From: Candidatus Neomicrothrix sp. UBA6944
Lineage (GTDB): Bacteria > Actinomycetota > Acidimicrobiia > Acidimicrobiales > Poriferisodalaceae
Length of the DNA stretch: 8,328 nt
Direction: 5' to 3'
Assembly (NCBI GenBank): GCA_002448715.1
Contig: DJZU01000030.1
Span: forward strand, 1-8,328
Position numbers and translations under genes: made by a program. Below are positions 1-7,434 of this stretch, piece after piece. Position 1 is the stretch's first letter; each line of letters starts with the position of its first letter. The notes beneath the pieces were generated by a model that saw nothing but the letters and a program-made list of their open reading frames with translations, did not search any database and had not been told where the DNA came from.

Positions 1-1
1 C

Positions 2-1207
2 CACGCTAAAGGCGGAGATGGAGGAGCGGGTTGCGTGTCGTTCCGACGCGAAGCGCATGTGGCTCGAGGCGGACCCGATGGTGGCGACGGTGGTTCTGGC
101 GGAAATGTTTGGCTAGTGGCTGATCGCAACGTCTCTTCACTATTAGCGTTCAAAGACTTCCCATTTCGCCGCGCTGATGATGGGACGCATGGGCAAGGAA
201 AGAAAAAACATGGGCGAACCGGTGAGGACCTCATTGTCAAGGTCCCCGAGGGCACAGTTATCAAAGACTTCAACGGCGAAGTTATTGCCGATCTCGTAGC
301 AGCCGGTGATCGCTGGCTTGCAGCAGCAGGAGGACACGGAGGCCGAGGTAACGCCCGATTTCTATCCAATAAACGAAGAGCTCCCGCCTTTGCAGAGCAA
401 GCTGAAATAGGTGAAGAAAAATGGCTTCGACTTGAACTGAAACTTATGGCCGACGTTGCTCTAGTGGGGTTCCCTAACGCGGGCAAGAGCACTCTCATTT
501 CGCGGATTTCCGCGGCGAAACCCAAAGTAGCTTCGTACCCCTTTACGACCTTGACTCCACATTTGGGGGTTGTGCGCCGAAATGACGATTTCGAAATGGT
601 GGTAGCGGATATCCCAGGTTTGATCGAAGGCGCCGCGTCTGGCAAAGGACTTGGTCATCAATTCCTCCGTCACGTGGAACGGGCAAGAGTTCTTCTAGTA
701 CTTGTAGACCTGGCTGATGTAGAGGGCAAATCGCCTCTCAAACAAGAAGAGATACTCATCAGCGAGCTTGGCGACTACGACGCGACGCTGCTTGATAGAC
801 CGAGAATGGTTGTCGGAACTAAATCAGATGTCGCAACACTTCCATGGCCTGGTCCGACTATTTCAGCCGTTACGGGACAAGGAATAGACGCTCTTGTTGG
901 TGAATTACGGCAGCTTGTTGAACACGCGCGAGTGACCGACGAACAACCCACACAGTATGTAGTGCACAAACCAGTTCCCGAAGGCATCCAAGTCATAAGA
1001 CATGATGATGGCACCTTTGAAGTGCTCGGAAGGCAGGCCATTAGAGCAGTAGCGCTCTCAGACCTAACCGATATAGACGCCATGAACCACGCCCAAGAGC
1101 GTCTACAACAATTACGAGTTCCAAGAGCGCTAGAGCGAGCTGGTGCCACTGCTGGAGATGTGGTCGTCATCGGGTCCTTCCAATTTGAGTACGAACCCGA
1201 TACTTAG
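2..1207 (+). CDS. obg: Obg/CgtA family ribosome-assembly GTPase, 5' end cut off by window edge
   Basis: Obg is a GTPase that binds the 50S subunit and acts in late ribosome assembly and in stress and growth control. The reading frame is open from base 2. The GTG at 35 lies inside the conserved Gly-rich Obg fold, because the codons before it read HAKGGDGGAGC and the ones after read VSFRRE. The true start is therefore outside the window, with about eight residues missing. The order is Obg fold (to about 440), G domain, then the C-terminal OCT domain (about 950-1165). G1 GFPNAGKS lies at 467-490, G2 SYPFTT at 533-550, G3 DIPGLIEG from 608 and G5 SAVTG at 863-877. The G4 motif at 818-829 reads TKSD instead of the usual NKxD, so the base-specifying Asn is replaced. 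An OCT domain is typical of actinobacterial and Firmicutes Obg. proB follows 27 bases downstream, a common actinobacterial order. The family assignment is secure. Confidence 0.97.
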   Translation, partial: HAKGGDGGAGCVSFRREAHVARGGPDGGDGGSGGNVWLVADRNVSSLLAFKDFPFRRADDGTHGQGKKKHGRTGEDLIVKVPEGTVIKDFNGEVIADLVAAGDRWLAAAGGHGGRGNARFLSNKRRAPAFAEQAEIGEEKWLRLELKLMADVALVGFPNAGKSTLISRISAAKPKVASYPFTTLTPHLGVVRRNDDFEMVVADIPGLIEGAASGKGLGHQFLRHVERARVLLVLVDLADVEGKSPLKQEEILISELGDYDATLLDRPRMVVGTKSDVATLPWPGPTISAVTGQGIDALVGELRQLVEHARVTDEQPTQYVVHKPVPEGIQVIRHDDGTFEVLGRQAIRAVALSDLTDIDAMNHAQERLQQLRVPRALERAGATAGDVVVIGSFQFEYEPDT

Positions 1208-1223
1208 TTGAAGAGAGAGGAAT

Positions 1224-1228
1224 AGGAA
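1224..1228 (+). promoter_or_regulatory. Ribosome binding site of proB
   Basis: AGGAA lies six bases before the ATG at 1235, inside the purine-rich 27-base gap after obg. It supports this ATG, which also gives the conserved ProB N-terminus (VKIGTSSLT). Confidence 0.6.
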
Positions 1229-1234
1229 CGATTA

Positions 1235-2323
1235 ATGCGTGTCATCGTGAAGATTGGGACATCGTCGCTTACCAGCGATAGCGGCGAGGTCAACATATCT
1301 GCGCTTTCGAAGCTGGTCGCAGAGGTTGTCGTAGCGCGCACACAAGGCCACGAAATCGTTGTGGTGACATCCGGTGCCATCACCGCGGGGGTACAAAAGT
1401 TAGGAATTGTGCGTCCTGAAGAACCCGAAATTCTGCAAGCGCTATCAGCAGTCGGGCAGATTGACCTTATGCGCGCCTACGGTGAGGAATTTGGCTCCCA
1501 CGGAGTTGCCATAGGCCAGGTCCTTCTAGCTCCCCATGACTTCCGTGATCGAAACCAGTACCTGCACGCCGAGACCACCTTCGACCACTTACTTCGCCTA
1601 GACGTGGTACCCATCGTCAATGAAAATGACGCAGTCGCAGATGACGCGATCAGGTACGGCGACAACGACCGGATCGCCGCTCTAGTAGCCAATCTTTTGC
1701 GAGCTGATCTACTAGTCCTGCTGACCGACACTCCGGGAGTTCTCACAGCAGACCCTCGGATCGAACCCAGTGCGACGCTGATCGAAGAGATAGCTGCTAT
1801 CGACCAGGCCATAGAAGAAGTGGCTGGCAACGCCGGCAGTCGAGGTAGTGGAGGCATGGCTTCCAAGCTTGCCGCAGCGCGCATGGCGTCTTGGAGCGGA
1901 GTAAGAACAGTTATCGCAGCCGCTGATCGATCAGAAGTCCTTGCCGAAGCGATTGCGGGCATCTCAGGGATTGGCACAGCGGTACCCGCTCGAGAAGCTC
2001 GCGTCGCAGCACGCAAACTTTGGATTGGCTTCGCAGTAACTCCTCATGGCCAAGTCACCGTCGACGACGGGGCAGCTGAGGCGTTATCTCATAGTGGTGG
2101 ATCATTGCTAATTGCAGGAATAACAAGAACTGAAGGGTCCTATAGCCAAGACGACGCGGTGGACGTAGCAAATCTGTCCGGCGAAGTGTTCGCCAAGGGT
2201 TTGGTTGCCTTTGATAGCGAAACCATGGAGAGGTGGAAAGGGAGTCGCGCGGAAGAACTACCAGCCGACATTTCGCCTGTCGCCATCCATCGTGATGATC
2301 TAGTCATTCTCGAAGAGCCCTAA
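1235..2323 (+). CDS. proB: Glutamate 5-kinase with C-terminal PUA domain
   Basis: ProB phosphorylates the gamma-carboxyl of L-glutamate with ATP. This is the first and usually proline-inhibited step of proline synthesis in the cytoplasm. The 362 residues match the usual full length (about 367 in E. coli). The amino acid kinase domain spans roughly 1-245. It has KIGTSS at 6-11, TSGA at 45-48, the glutamate-binding NEND at 129-132, DND at 143-145, LTDTPGVLTADPR at 163-175 and GSGGMASK at 204-211. A PUA domain follows from about 258 (ARKLW) and the protein ends with the typical PVAIHRDD segment. PUA-containing ProB is common in bacteria. The gene is followed after 56 bases by proA, whose product takes the unstable glutamyl phosphate, so the pair should be co-transcribed. 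No frameshift or missing catalytic residue is visible. Feedback control cannot be judged from sequence alone. Confidence 0.97.
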   Translation: MRVIVKIGTSSLTSDSGEVNISALSKLVAEVVVARTQGHEIVVVTSGAITAGVQKLGIVRPEEPEILQALSAVGQIDLMRAYGEEFGSHGVAIGQVLLAPHDFRDRNQYLHAETTFDHLLRLDVVPIVNENDAVADDAIRYGDNDRIAALVANLLRADLLVLLTDTPGVLTADPRIEPSATLIEEIAAIDQAIEEVAGNAGSRGSGGMASKLAAARMASWSGVRTVIAAADRSEVLAEAIAGISGIGTAVPAREARVAARKLWIGFAVTPHGQVTVDDGAAEALSHSGGSLLIAGITRTEGSYSQDDAVDVANLSGEVFAKGLVAFDSETMERWKGSRAEELPADISPVAIHRDDLVILEEP

Positions 2324-2361
2324 AAAGCGAGATCTATTAGGAACAGGTATCTGAGCGAATC

Positions 2362-2367
2362 GGAAGG
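2362..2367 (+). promoter_or_regulatory. Probable ribosome binding site of proA
   Basis: GGAAGG lies 12 bases before the GTG at 2380. The spacing is longer than ideal, but an in-frame TAG at 2368 rules out any earlier start, and the alternative ATG at 2416 has no purine-rich site in front of it. This favours the GTG weakly. Confidence 0.45.
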
Positions 2368-2379
2368 TAGCCTGCCAAA

Positions 2380-3648
2380 GTGACTGATCGGGGCGAGACA
2401 AGCGACACTGAGTCAATGGAAGACCTCGGCGCGCGGGTGAAGGCAGCATCTGGGGTCCTAGCGACCGTCTCGACAGCTGAAAAAGATGAAGCTCTAAGAA
2501 TCGCAGCTGATTGTTTGGTAGCTGCCACATCAGAAATCTTGGATGCAAATTGCACTGATATTGAACGCGCCCAAACGGCAGGAACCCCCGAGAGTGTCAT
2601 TGATCGACTTCGGCTCGACACGTCTCGAGTTGACGCCATGGGTGAAGGCCTGCGACAACTTGTGGCACTGACGGACCCGACCGGAAAGATCATCGAGAAA
2701 TGGACTCGACCCAACGGTTTAGAGATCCAAAAAGTTCAAGTACCGCTCGGGGTCGTGGCAATCATCTACGAAAATAGACCCAACGTCACTAGTGACGCAT
2801 TCGGACTTTGTTTGAAGTCGGGTAACGCCGCATTCCTCAGAGGCTCTTCGGCAGCGATTGACTCAAACATAGCGATCGCTCGCGCTCTACGCGAAGGCAT
2901 CACCAAAGCAGGTCTACCAGAAGACTCGCTGACGCTCGTTACAGACACTTCCCATGAGGCAGCAATCGAGTTCATGCAACTCAGAGACCATATTGACTGT
3001 CTCATTCCCAGGGGCGGGCCTTCCCTCATCAATTCCATCCTTGAAAACGCGAAGGTCCCCTACGTCATTGATGGCGATGGCAACTGTCACGTCTACGTTG
3101 ATGAAGCAGCAGATCTAGATCTGGCAACAAAGGTCATAGTCAACGCCAAAATGCAGAGACCCTCGGTGTGCAACGCGGCAGAATCGCTTGTTCTGCACTC
3201 ACAAATAGCTGCAAACTTCCTTCCCCGTATCGCCGGCGCCCTAGTAGGCGTCGAATTAGTTGGAGATAAGCGAGCCCAAGATCTGGTTCCCTCTATACAA
3301 CCAGCGACCGAAGAAGACTGGTCCACTGAATACCTGGACCTAAAAATGAGTGTTCGAATAGTGGATAACATTGACGAAGCTATACAGCACATCAACATCA
3401 ACAGCACAGGACATAGCGAAGCCATAATTAGTTCGGACCAAACTGCAACAAAAGAGTTTGTGCGACGCGTCGATGCAGCCGCCGTTCTAGTCAATACATC
3501 CACTAGGTTCGTAGATGGCGAAGAATTCGGTTTCGGCGCCGAGATTGGTATCAGTACACAAAAGCTTCACGCCCGAGGTCCAATGGGCCTTGAGCAACTA
3601 ACAACCACCAAATACATCGTGAATGGGCAGGGTCAAACTCGTGGATGA
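2380..3648 (+). CDS. proA: Gamma-glutamyl phosphate reductase (glutamate-5-semialdehyde dehydrogenase)
   Basis: ProA reduces gamma-glutamyl phosphate with NADPH to glutamate-5-semialdehyde, which cyclises to pyrroline-5-carboxylate, the second step of proline synthesis. The 422 residues have the aldehyde dehydrogenase-like fold. The family block with PLGVV, YENRPNVTSDA and LKSGNAAFLRG lies at 122-155. PRGG is at 210-213 and GNCHVYVD at 234-241. The catalytic cysteine is C264 in RPSVCNA. The C-terminal part has FGFGAEIGIS and the RGPMGLEQLTTTKY signature. The start is a GTG. A start at the ATG at 2416 (MEDLGARVKA) would give 410 residues, closer to the family length, so the N-terminal 12 residues are uncertain. 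It sits between proB and the AAA+ ATPase gene, 34 bases from the latter. The function is secure; the start is not. Confidence 0.96.
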   Translation: MTDRGETSDTESMEDLGARVKAASGVLATVSTAEKDEALRIAADCLVAATSEILDANCTDIERAQTAGTPESVIDRLRLDTSRVDAMGEGLRQLVALTDPTGKIIEKWTRPNGLEIQKVQVPLGVVAIIYENRPNVTSDAFGLCLKSGNAAFLRGSSAAIDSNIAIARALREGITKAGLPEDSLTLVTDTSHEAAIEFMQLRDHIDCLIPRGGPSLINSILENAKVPYVIDGDGNCHVYVDEAADLDLATKVIVNAKMQRPSVCNAAESLVLHSQIAANFLPRIAGALVGVELVGDKRAQDLVPSIQPATEEDWSTEYLDLKMSVRIVDNIDEAIQHININSTGHSEAIISSDQTATKEFVRRVDAAAVLVNTSTRFVDGEEFGFGAEIGISTQKLHARGPMGLEQLTTTKYIVNGQGQTRG

Positions 3649-3668
3649 TCCAAAGTCCCGCACCTGAC

Positions 3669-3674
3669 AAGGAG
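3669..3674 (+). promoter_or_regulatory. Ribosome binding site of the MoxR-type ATPase gene
   Basis: AAGGAG lies eight bases before the ATG at 3683. It is the strongest Shine-Dalgarno match on the + strand of this window. It fixes this ATG over the in-frame ATG three codons later. Confidence 0.75.
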
Positions 3675-3682
3675 ACAACCAA

Positions 3683-4564
3683 ATGGGCGACACAATGTTC
3701 GGCGACCTCGCGTCTGTCCGTGACGGACTAAAGGACGTTGACTATTTGGCCGACGACGGCATCGCTAGCGTCGTTTTCCTCGCAGAAAAGCTCGGCAAAC
3801 CAGTTCTTGTTGAGGGTCCGGCGGGCACTGGAAAGACCGAATTAGCCAAATCGGTCGCAGCAATGACTGATGCCCGACTAATCAGACTCCAGTGCTATGA
3901 GGGCCTGGACGAAGCGAAGGCACTCTACGAATGGAACTACAAGAAGCAATTGCTTCGAATTCAAGCTGATCGAGGTTCAGAGGCCAGCAGCGAGGACTGG
4001 ACCGAACTCCAGGACGACATCTTCAACGACGAGTTCCTTCTCACTCGCCCGCTGCTAGAGGCCATCAGCGCGGAAGAGAAAATAGTGCTCCTTATCGATG
4101 AGGTTGACCGAGTAGAAGTAGAGACTGAAGCATTACTGCTCGAAATTCTTTCCGACTACCAAGTCTCCATTCCTGAATTAGGAACCATCGAAGCGAAACA
4201 GATCCCAATAGTGTTCCTCACTTCGAATAACACTAGAGAACTGTCTGAAGCGCTCAAGCGTCGTTGCCTTTTTCTACACATTGACTACCCACAACTCGAA
4301 CGAGAAAAAGAAATTGTTCTCACCAAAGTGGATGGCATAAGCGACAACCTCGCTGAACAGGTAGCCCGCATTGTGCGTTCGATCCGACAAATCGAGTTAA
4401 AGAAGAGCCCTTCCGTTTCAGAAACCCTGGACTGGGCGCGAACGCTGGTTCTTTTGGGAGTTGAAAGCATCGACGTCGAACAGGCAAAAGAATCACTCCA
4501 TATTCTTCTCAAATATCAGTCGGATATCGAGAAGGCCGCCAAGGAACTAACCGTCGAAGGGTGA
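3683..4564 (+). CDS. MoxR-type AAA+ ATPase, CoxD-like subgroup
   Basis: This is a AAA+ ATPase of 293 residues, expected to form a ring that remodels or activates client protein complexes with a VWA partner. Walker A is GPAGTGKT at 45-52 (K51) and Walker B is LLIDEVDR around D139-E140. Sensor 1 is TSNN with N182-N183, and KRR at 192-194 supplies the likely arginine finger. The stretches RLQCYEGLDEAKALYEWNY and DEFLLTRPLLEAI are ones I associate with the CoxD branch, whose founding member matures the Mo-Cu centre of CO dehydrogenase. The C-terminal alpha-helical lid is present and there is no signal peptide or membrane segment. The VWA gene begins four bases after its stop, so the two are translationally linked and very likely work together. 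No CO dehydrogenase structural genes are in view, so I do not assign coxD. The family call is firm; the client is unknown. Confidence 0.92.
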   Translation: MGDTMFGDLASVRDGLKDVDYLADDGIASVVFLAEKLGKPVLVEGPAGTGKTELAKSVAAMTDARLIRLQCYEGLDEAKALYEWNYKKQLLRIQADRGSEASSEDWTELQDDIFNDEFLLTRPLLEAISAEEKIVLLIDEVDRVEVETEALLLEILSDYQVSIPELGTIEAKQIPIVFLTSNNTRELSEALKRRCLFLHIDYPQLEREKEIVLTKVDGISDNLAEQVARIVRSIRQIELKKSPSVSETLDWARTLVLLGVESIDVEQAKESLHILLKYQSDIEKAAKELTVEG

Positions 4565-4568
4565 GCCG

Positions 4569-5999
4569 ATGCTTGATTTGATGAGCGGTTTTGTTGTTGA
4601 ACTACGAAACGCCGGTCTGCCGGTCTCGCTTACGGAAAATCTTGATGCCATGGAGGCTGTCAAGCACATACCTATAGAAGATCGCGACGCCTTCAAATAT
4701 GCGCTCGCGGCGACGCTGGTAAAGAATGAGCAGCACTGGAAAGCCTTTGAAACCGTCTTTGAGGTCTACTTCTCATTGCGCGGACCTGAATACAACGTCG
4801 TCGACGAAGATGGCGAGATAGACGAAGACTCCCTCGAAGAGTGGATGTCTCAGCAGATGCGAGGCATGGGCGGTCAAGGTTCGGCTGAAGACATGAGTCC
4901 CGAAGAAATTGCTGAGATGCTGTTCCGTGCACTTATGAACGCAGACGAAGCGATGATGGCGGCTATGGCCAGAGCCGCTGTGACGCAGTTTGCAGGCATG
5001 GAACCCGGCCGGCCGGTCGGGGGCACTTACTACCTGTACAGAACACTCCGCAACCTTGATCTAGATGGAATGATGGATCGGTTGATGGAGGAAGCTCAGG
5101 AGCGCTCAGATAATGACATGACTCCGTTGCAGGAACGCCTTGAGCGCGAAGAGTTCGAAAACCGAATCGAAGATCTGAAACGGGAGATCGAAGCGGAAAT
5201 CAGACGCAGATTGGTAGCTGATCGAGGTGTGGAAGCAATGGCTAAAACACTTCGAAAACCGTTACCTGAAGATGTTGACTTCATGCACGCGTCGCGTGAA
5301 GAAATGGCGAACATTCGCAAAGCCATACAGCCCCTGACTCGAAAGTTGGCGGCGCGACTTGCCCGTAAACGTAAACATAAGCGGAAGGGCCCACTCGATT
5401 TTCGGGCGACGGTGCGGCAGTCGCTGAGCTATGGAGGAGTACCGGCTGAACCTCGATTCCGAAACCCTCGACCAAATAAACCAGAACTCATCGTTGTGGC
5501 TGACATATCGGGGTCGGTCGCGGCCTTTGCCCGTTTCACATTGCATCTGGTGTACGCGTTACAAAACCAATTCAGCAAAGTGCGTTCGTTTGTGTTCATT
5601 GATGGGCTCGACGAAGTAACCCACATGTTTCAAAATGAAGAGGACATCACGAACGCTGTGCATCGTGTGAACACTGAAGCTGACGTTGTGTGGGTTGATG
5701 GTCACTCGGATTACGGACATGCGTTTGGCGTCTTTTGGGAGAACTTTGGTTCAGAGATCAATTCCAAGTCAACTGTGATGTTTCTCGGTGACGCCCGAAA
5801 TAACTACCACGCCACTAACGCATGGGTGATCAAGGAAACGGCCAAAAAAGCGCGATCGGTTTTCTGGCTTAATCCCGAACCCAAATCGTATTGGGATACT
5901 GGAGATTCAGTCATCACCGAATACGCAACTCATACTGATGGTGTTTTCGAATGTCGGAATCTACGTCAACTTGAAGGGTTCGTCGACCATTTGGCGTAG
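4569..5999 (+). CDS. VWA domain protein, CoxE-like, partner of the upstream MoxR-type ATPase
   Basis: This 476-residue cytoplasmic protein has a C-terminal von Willebrand A domain. The N-terminal part (1-72) carries the FVVELRNAGLPVS and FETVFEVYFSLRG segments seen in CoxE-like proteins. Next come an acidic, Met-rich stretch (76-145), a charged helix likely to be a coiled coil (about 180-222), and a strongly basic patch (RLARKRKHKRK, 263-273). The VWA domain starts near 305. Its MIDAS metal site reads D312-I-S314-G-S316. The usual loop-2 Thr position appears to be met by S380 in GHSDYG, and the loop-3 Asp is D408 in FLGDARNN. Such proteins serve as adaptors that bring clients to a MoxR ATPase. 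The GAAGG at 4556-4560, at the end of the ATPase gene, serves as ribosome binding site. It converges on the DAHP synthase gene 21 bases away. The VWA call is sound, but what it acts on cannot be told here. Confidence 0.9.
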   Translation: MLDLMSGFVVELRNAGLPVSLTENLDAMEAVKHIPIEDRDAFKYALAATLVKNEQHWKAFETVFEVYFSLRGPEYNVVDEDGEIDEDSLEEWMSQQMRGMGGQGSAEDMSPEEIAEMLFRALMNADEAMMAAMARAAVTQFAGMEPGRPVGGTYYLYRTLRNLDLDGMMDRLMEEAQERSDNDMTPLQERLEREEFENRIEDLKREIEAEIRRRLVADRGVEAMAKTLRKPLPEDVDFMHASREEMANIRKAIQPLTRKLAARLARKRKHKRKGPLDFRATVRQSLSYGGVPAEPRFRNPRPNKPELIVVADISGSVAAFARFTLHLVYALQNQFSKVRSFVFIDGLDEVTHMFQNEEDITNAVHRVNTEADVVWVDGHSDYGHAFGVFWENFGSEINSKSTVMFLGDARNNYHATNAWVIKETAKKARSVFWLNPEPKSYWDTGDSVITEYATHTDGVFECRNLRQLEGFVDHLA

Positions 6000-6020
6000 G
6001 AAACTGCTTGAGAGAAGTGG

Positions 6021-7367
6021 CTATCGAAAATCTGATAAAAGCTCAGCTACATGAAACGCGAGGTCTAGCGATTGTCGTCCATTGAGACGAGGATCACACA
6101 TAGTTTCGTAACGGTCATTTAGCTGCTCAGCAGCGAGCGCATCGCCGCCACCAACACATTCGGTGACTGCGTCGCCAGTCAACTCGCAGTGAACACCACC
6201 CGGCCAAGTTCCTTCGGCCTTGTGTACCTGGAAATATTGGCGAACTTCGTCCATGATGATGTCAAAATCTCTGGTCTTTACCCCGGTGTCAGTTTCGTAG
6301 GTATTGCCATGCATCGGGTCGCACTCCCAAACAACAGGATGACCAGCGTCGGTGACTTTCCTCAAAATCGCAGGCAACGTATCGCCGACTCGTTCCGATC
6401 CCATTCTGCTGATGAGAGTGAGGCGACCCGGCAGTTGGTCGGGATTAAGGGCCTCACATAGAGCCAATACATCCTCAGGTGAAGAGGTAGGTCCTATCTT
6501 GCAGCCGATCGGGTTGTGGACTCCCCGTAGAAATTCGACATGAGCCCCGTCGAGTTCGCGGGTTCGCTCTCCGATCCACAACATGTGCGCTGAACAGTCG
6601 TACCAATCACCTGTGATGCTGTCTTGTCTTGTTAGGGCCTGTTCGTAGCCCAGAAGTAGAGCTTCGTGGCTCGTATAAAGTTCGACCTGACGCATCGCCG
6701 CGTCGTCGGTGTCGAATCCACACGCAGTCATGAAATGTAAAGCGCGTTCGATGCCTTCTGCGACACGCTCGTAGCGTTCGCCGACAGGGCTTGAGGCCAC
6801 GAATTGCTGGTTCCAATTGTGCACTTGACGCAAATCTGCATAGCCGCCGCGAGTGAATGCTCTGAGAAGGTTAAGAGTCGCCGCGGAAGTGTTGTAGGCC
6901 TGTAGCAATCTGTTCGGGTCCGGGGTACGGGAATCAGAGTCAAAGGTGATGTCGTTAACGATGTGCCCACGGAAACTAGGCAGTGTGGCGCCATCTCGAG
7001 TCTCTGTGCCTGAAGACCTGGGCTTAGCAAACTGACCTGCGATGCGACCTACCTTTACGACCGGAAGGCCCGCAGAGTATTGAAGTACCACGGCCATTTG
7101 GAGGATTACCTTCAGCTTGTCGCGGATTGCGTCCGCGCTGCTCAAATCAAACGATTCAGCGCAGTCTCCGGCCTGAAGTACTATCGCTTGCCCGTTCGCC
7201 ACTCGCGCCAGCTGGTCAGTTAATCGACGTGCTTCTCCGGCAAAGACGAGAGGTGGACGAGTGCCGAGCTCATGCAGCGCTTCGTCCAGCGCGCCTAGTT
7301 CCGGCCATTCAGGTTGCTGACCAGCGGGGTGCTCAGTCCAGGAGTTGGGGTGCCAGGTGGTGTTCAC
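6021..7367 (-). CDS. aroG: Class II 3-deoxy-D-arabino-heptulosonate-7-phosphate (DAHP) synthase
   Basis: This enzyme condenses phosphoenolpyruvate and erythrose-4-phosphate to DAHP, the first committed step of the shikimate pathway to aromatic amino acids. The 448 residues match class II (plant and Mycobacterium AroG type, about 462 residues), not the class I E. coli type. The metal ligands expected by analogy with the M. tuberculosis enzyme are C69 (GDCAESF), H353 (CDPMHGNT), E395 (CELTGD) and D425 (CDPRLN). Phosphoenolpyruvate and phosphate binding segments are KPRS at 115-118, GERTR at 266-270 and SRMG at 320-323. The N-terminus is slightly shorter than the mycobacterial one. The start is a GTG, and the frame closes at a TAA nine codons upstream with no ATG between. 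There is no clear ribosome binding site before it. The sigma factor gene lies 67 bases upstream on the same strand. Feedback sensitivity cannot be read from the sequence. Confidence 0.96.
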   Translation of the reverse strand: MNTTWHPNSWTEHPAGQQPEWPELGALDEALHELGTRPPLVFAGEARRLTDQLARVANGQAIVLQAGDCAESFDLSSADAIRDKLKVILQMAVVLQYSAGLPVVKVGRIAGQFAKPRSSGTETRDGATLPSFRGHIVNDITFDSDSRTPDPNRLLQAYNTSAATLNLLRAFTRGGYADLRQVHNWNQQFVASSPVGERYERVAEGIERALHFMTACGFDTDDAAMRQVELYTSHEALLLGYEQALTRQDSITGDWYDCSAHMLWIGERTRELDGAHVEFLRGVHNPIGCKIGPTSSPEDVLALCEALNPDQLPGRLTLISRMGSERVGDTLPAILRKVTDAGHPVVWECDPMHGNTYETDTGVKTRDFDIIMDEVRQYFQVHKAEGTWPGGVHCELTGDAVTECVGGGDALAAEQLNDRYETMCDPRLNGRQSLDLAFHVAELLSDFR

Positions 7368-7434
7368 AATATTAAGTGTGCAGGTTGGTTGGCCTTAATG
7401 CCAAGAAGATTTTTTGTTAAGGGCGTTCCGGGCG
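7368..7434 (-). other. Gap between sigma factor gene and aroG
   Basis: These 67 bases are AT-rich next to the aroG start (TTAATATT directly before the GTG on the - strand). They contain an A6 run on the - strand (7410-7415) and a six-base inverted repeat (CCTTAA 7393-7398 with TTAAGG 7417-7422, 18-base loop). A TTGGCA at 7404-7399 could be a -35 box, but 24 bases separate it from TAATAT at 7374-7369, too long for a standard promoter. I see neither a convincing terminator nor a convincing promoter. Read-through from the sigma gene into aroG is possible. Confidence 0.4.

Noticed and set aside
35..1207. GTG at 35 as the start of obg
   Set aside because: Conserved Obg residues (KGGDGGAGC) continue upstream in frame to the window edge, so this GTG is an internal Val.
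1477..2016. 179-residue open frame on the - strand opposite proB
   Set aside because: Antisense to a complete proB. Its composition is Ser/Arg/Ala-rich with no domain, as expected for a shadow frame.
2324..2379. Possible riboswitch or attenuator in the 56-base proB-proA gap
   Set aside because: Too short, and no stable stem, leader peptide or known motif is visible.
3683..5999. ATPase-VWA pair as a defence system (MoxR-VWA ternary systems)
   Set aside because: The sequence segments are of the CoxD/CoxE kind, the neighbours are housekeeping genes, and no third effector component, nuclease or mobile element is present.
7393..7422. Inverted repeat with an A6 run between the sigma gene and aroG as a terminator
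   Set aside because: Stem of six mostly AT pairs with an 18-base loop, and the A run (not T run) on the coding strand lies inside the loop. Nearby CGCCC copies are direct repeats, not a hairpin.
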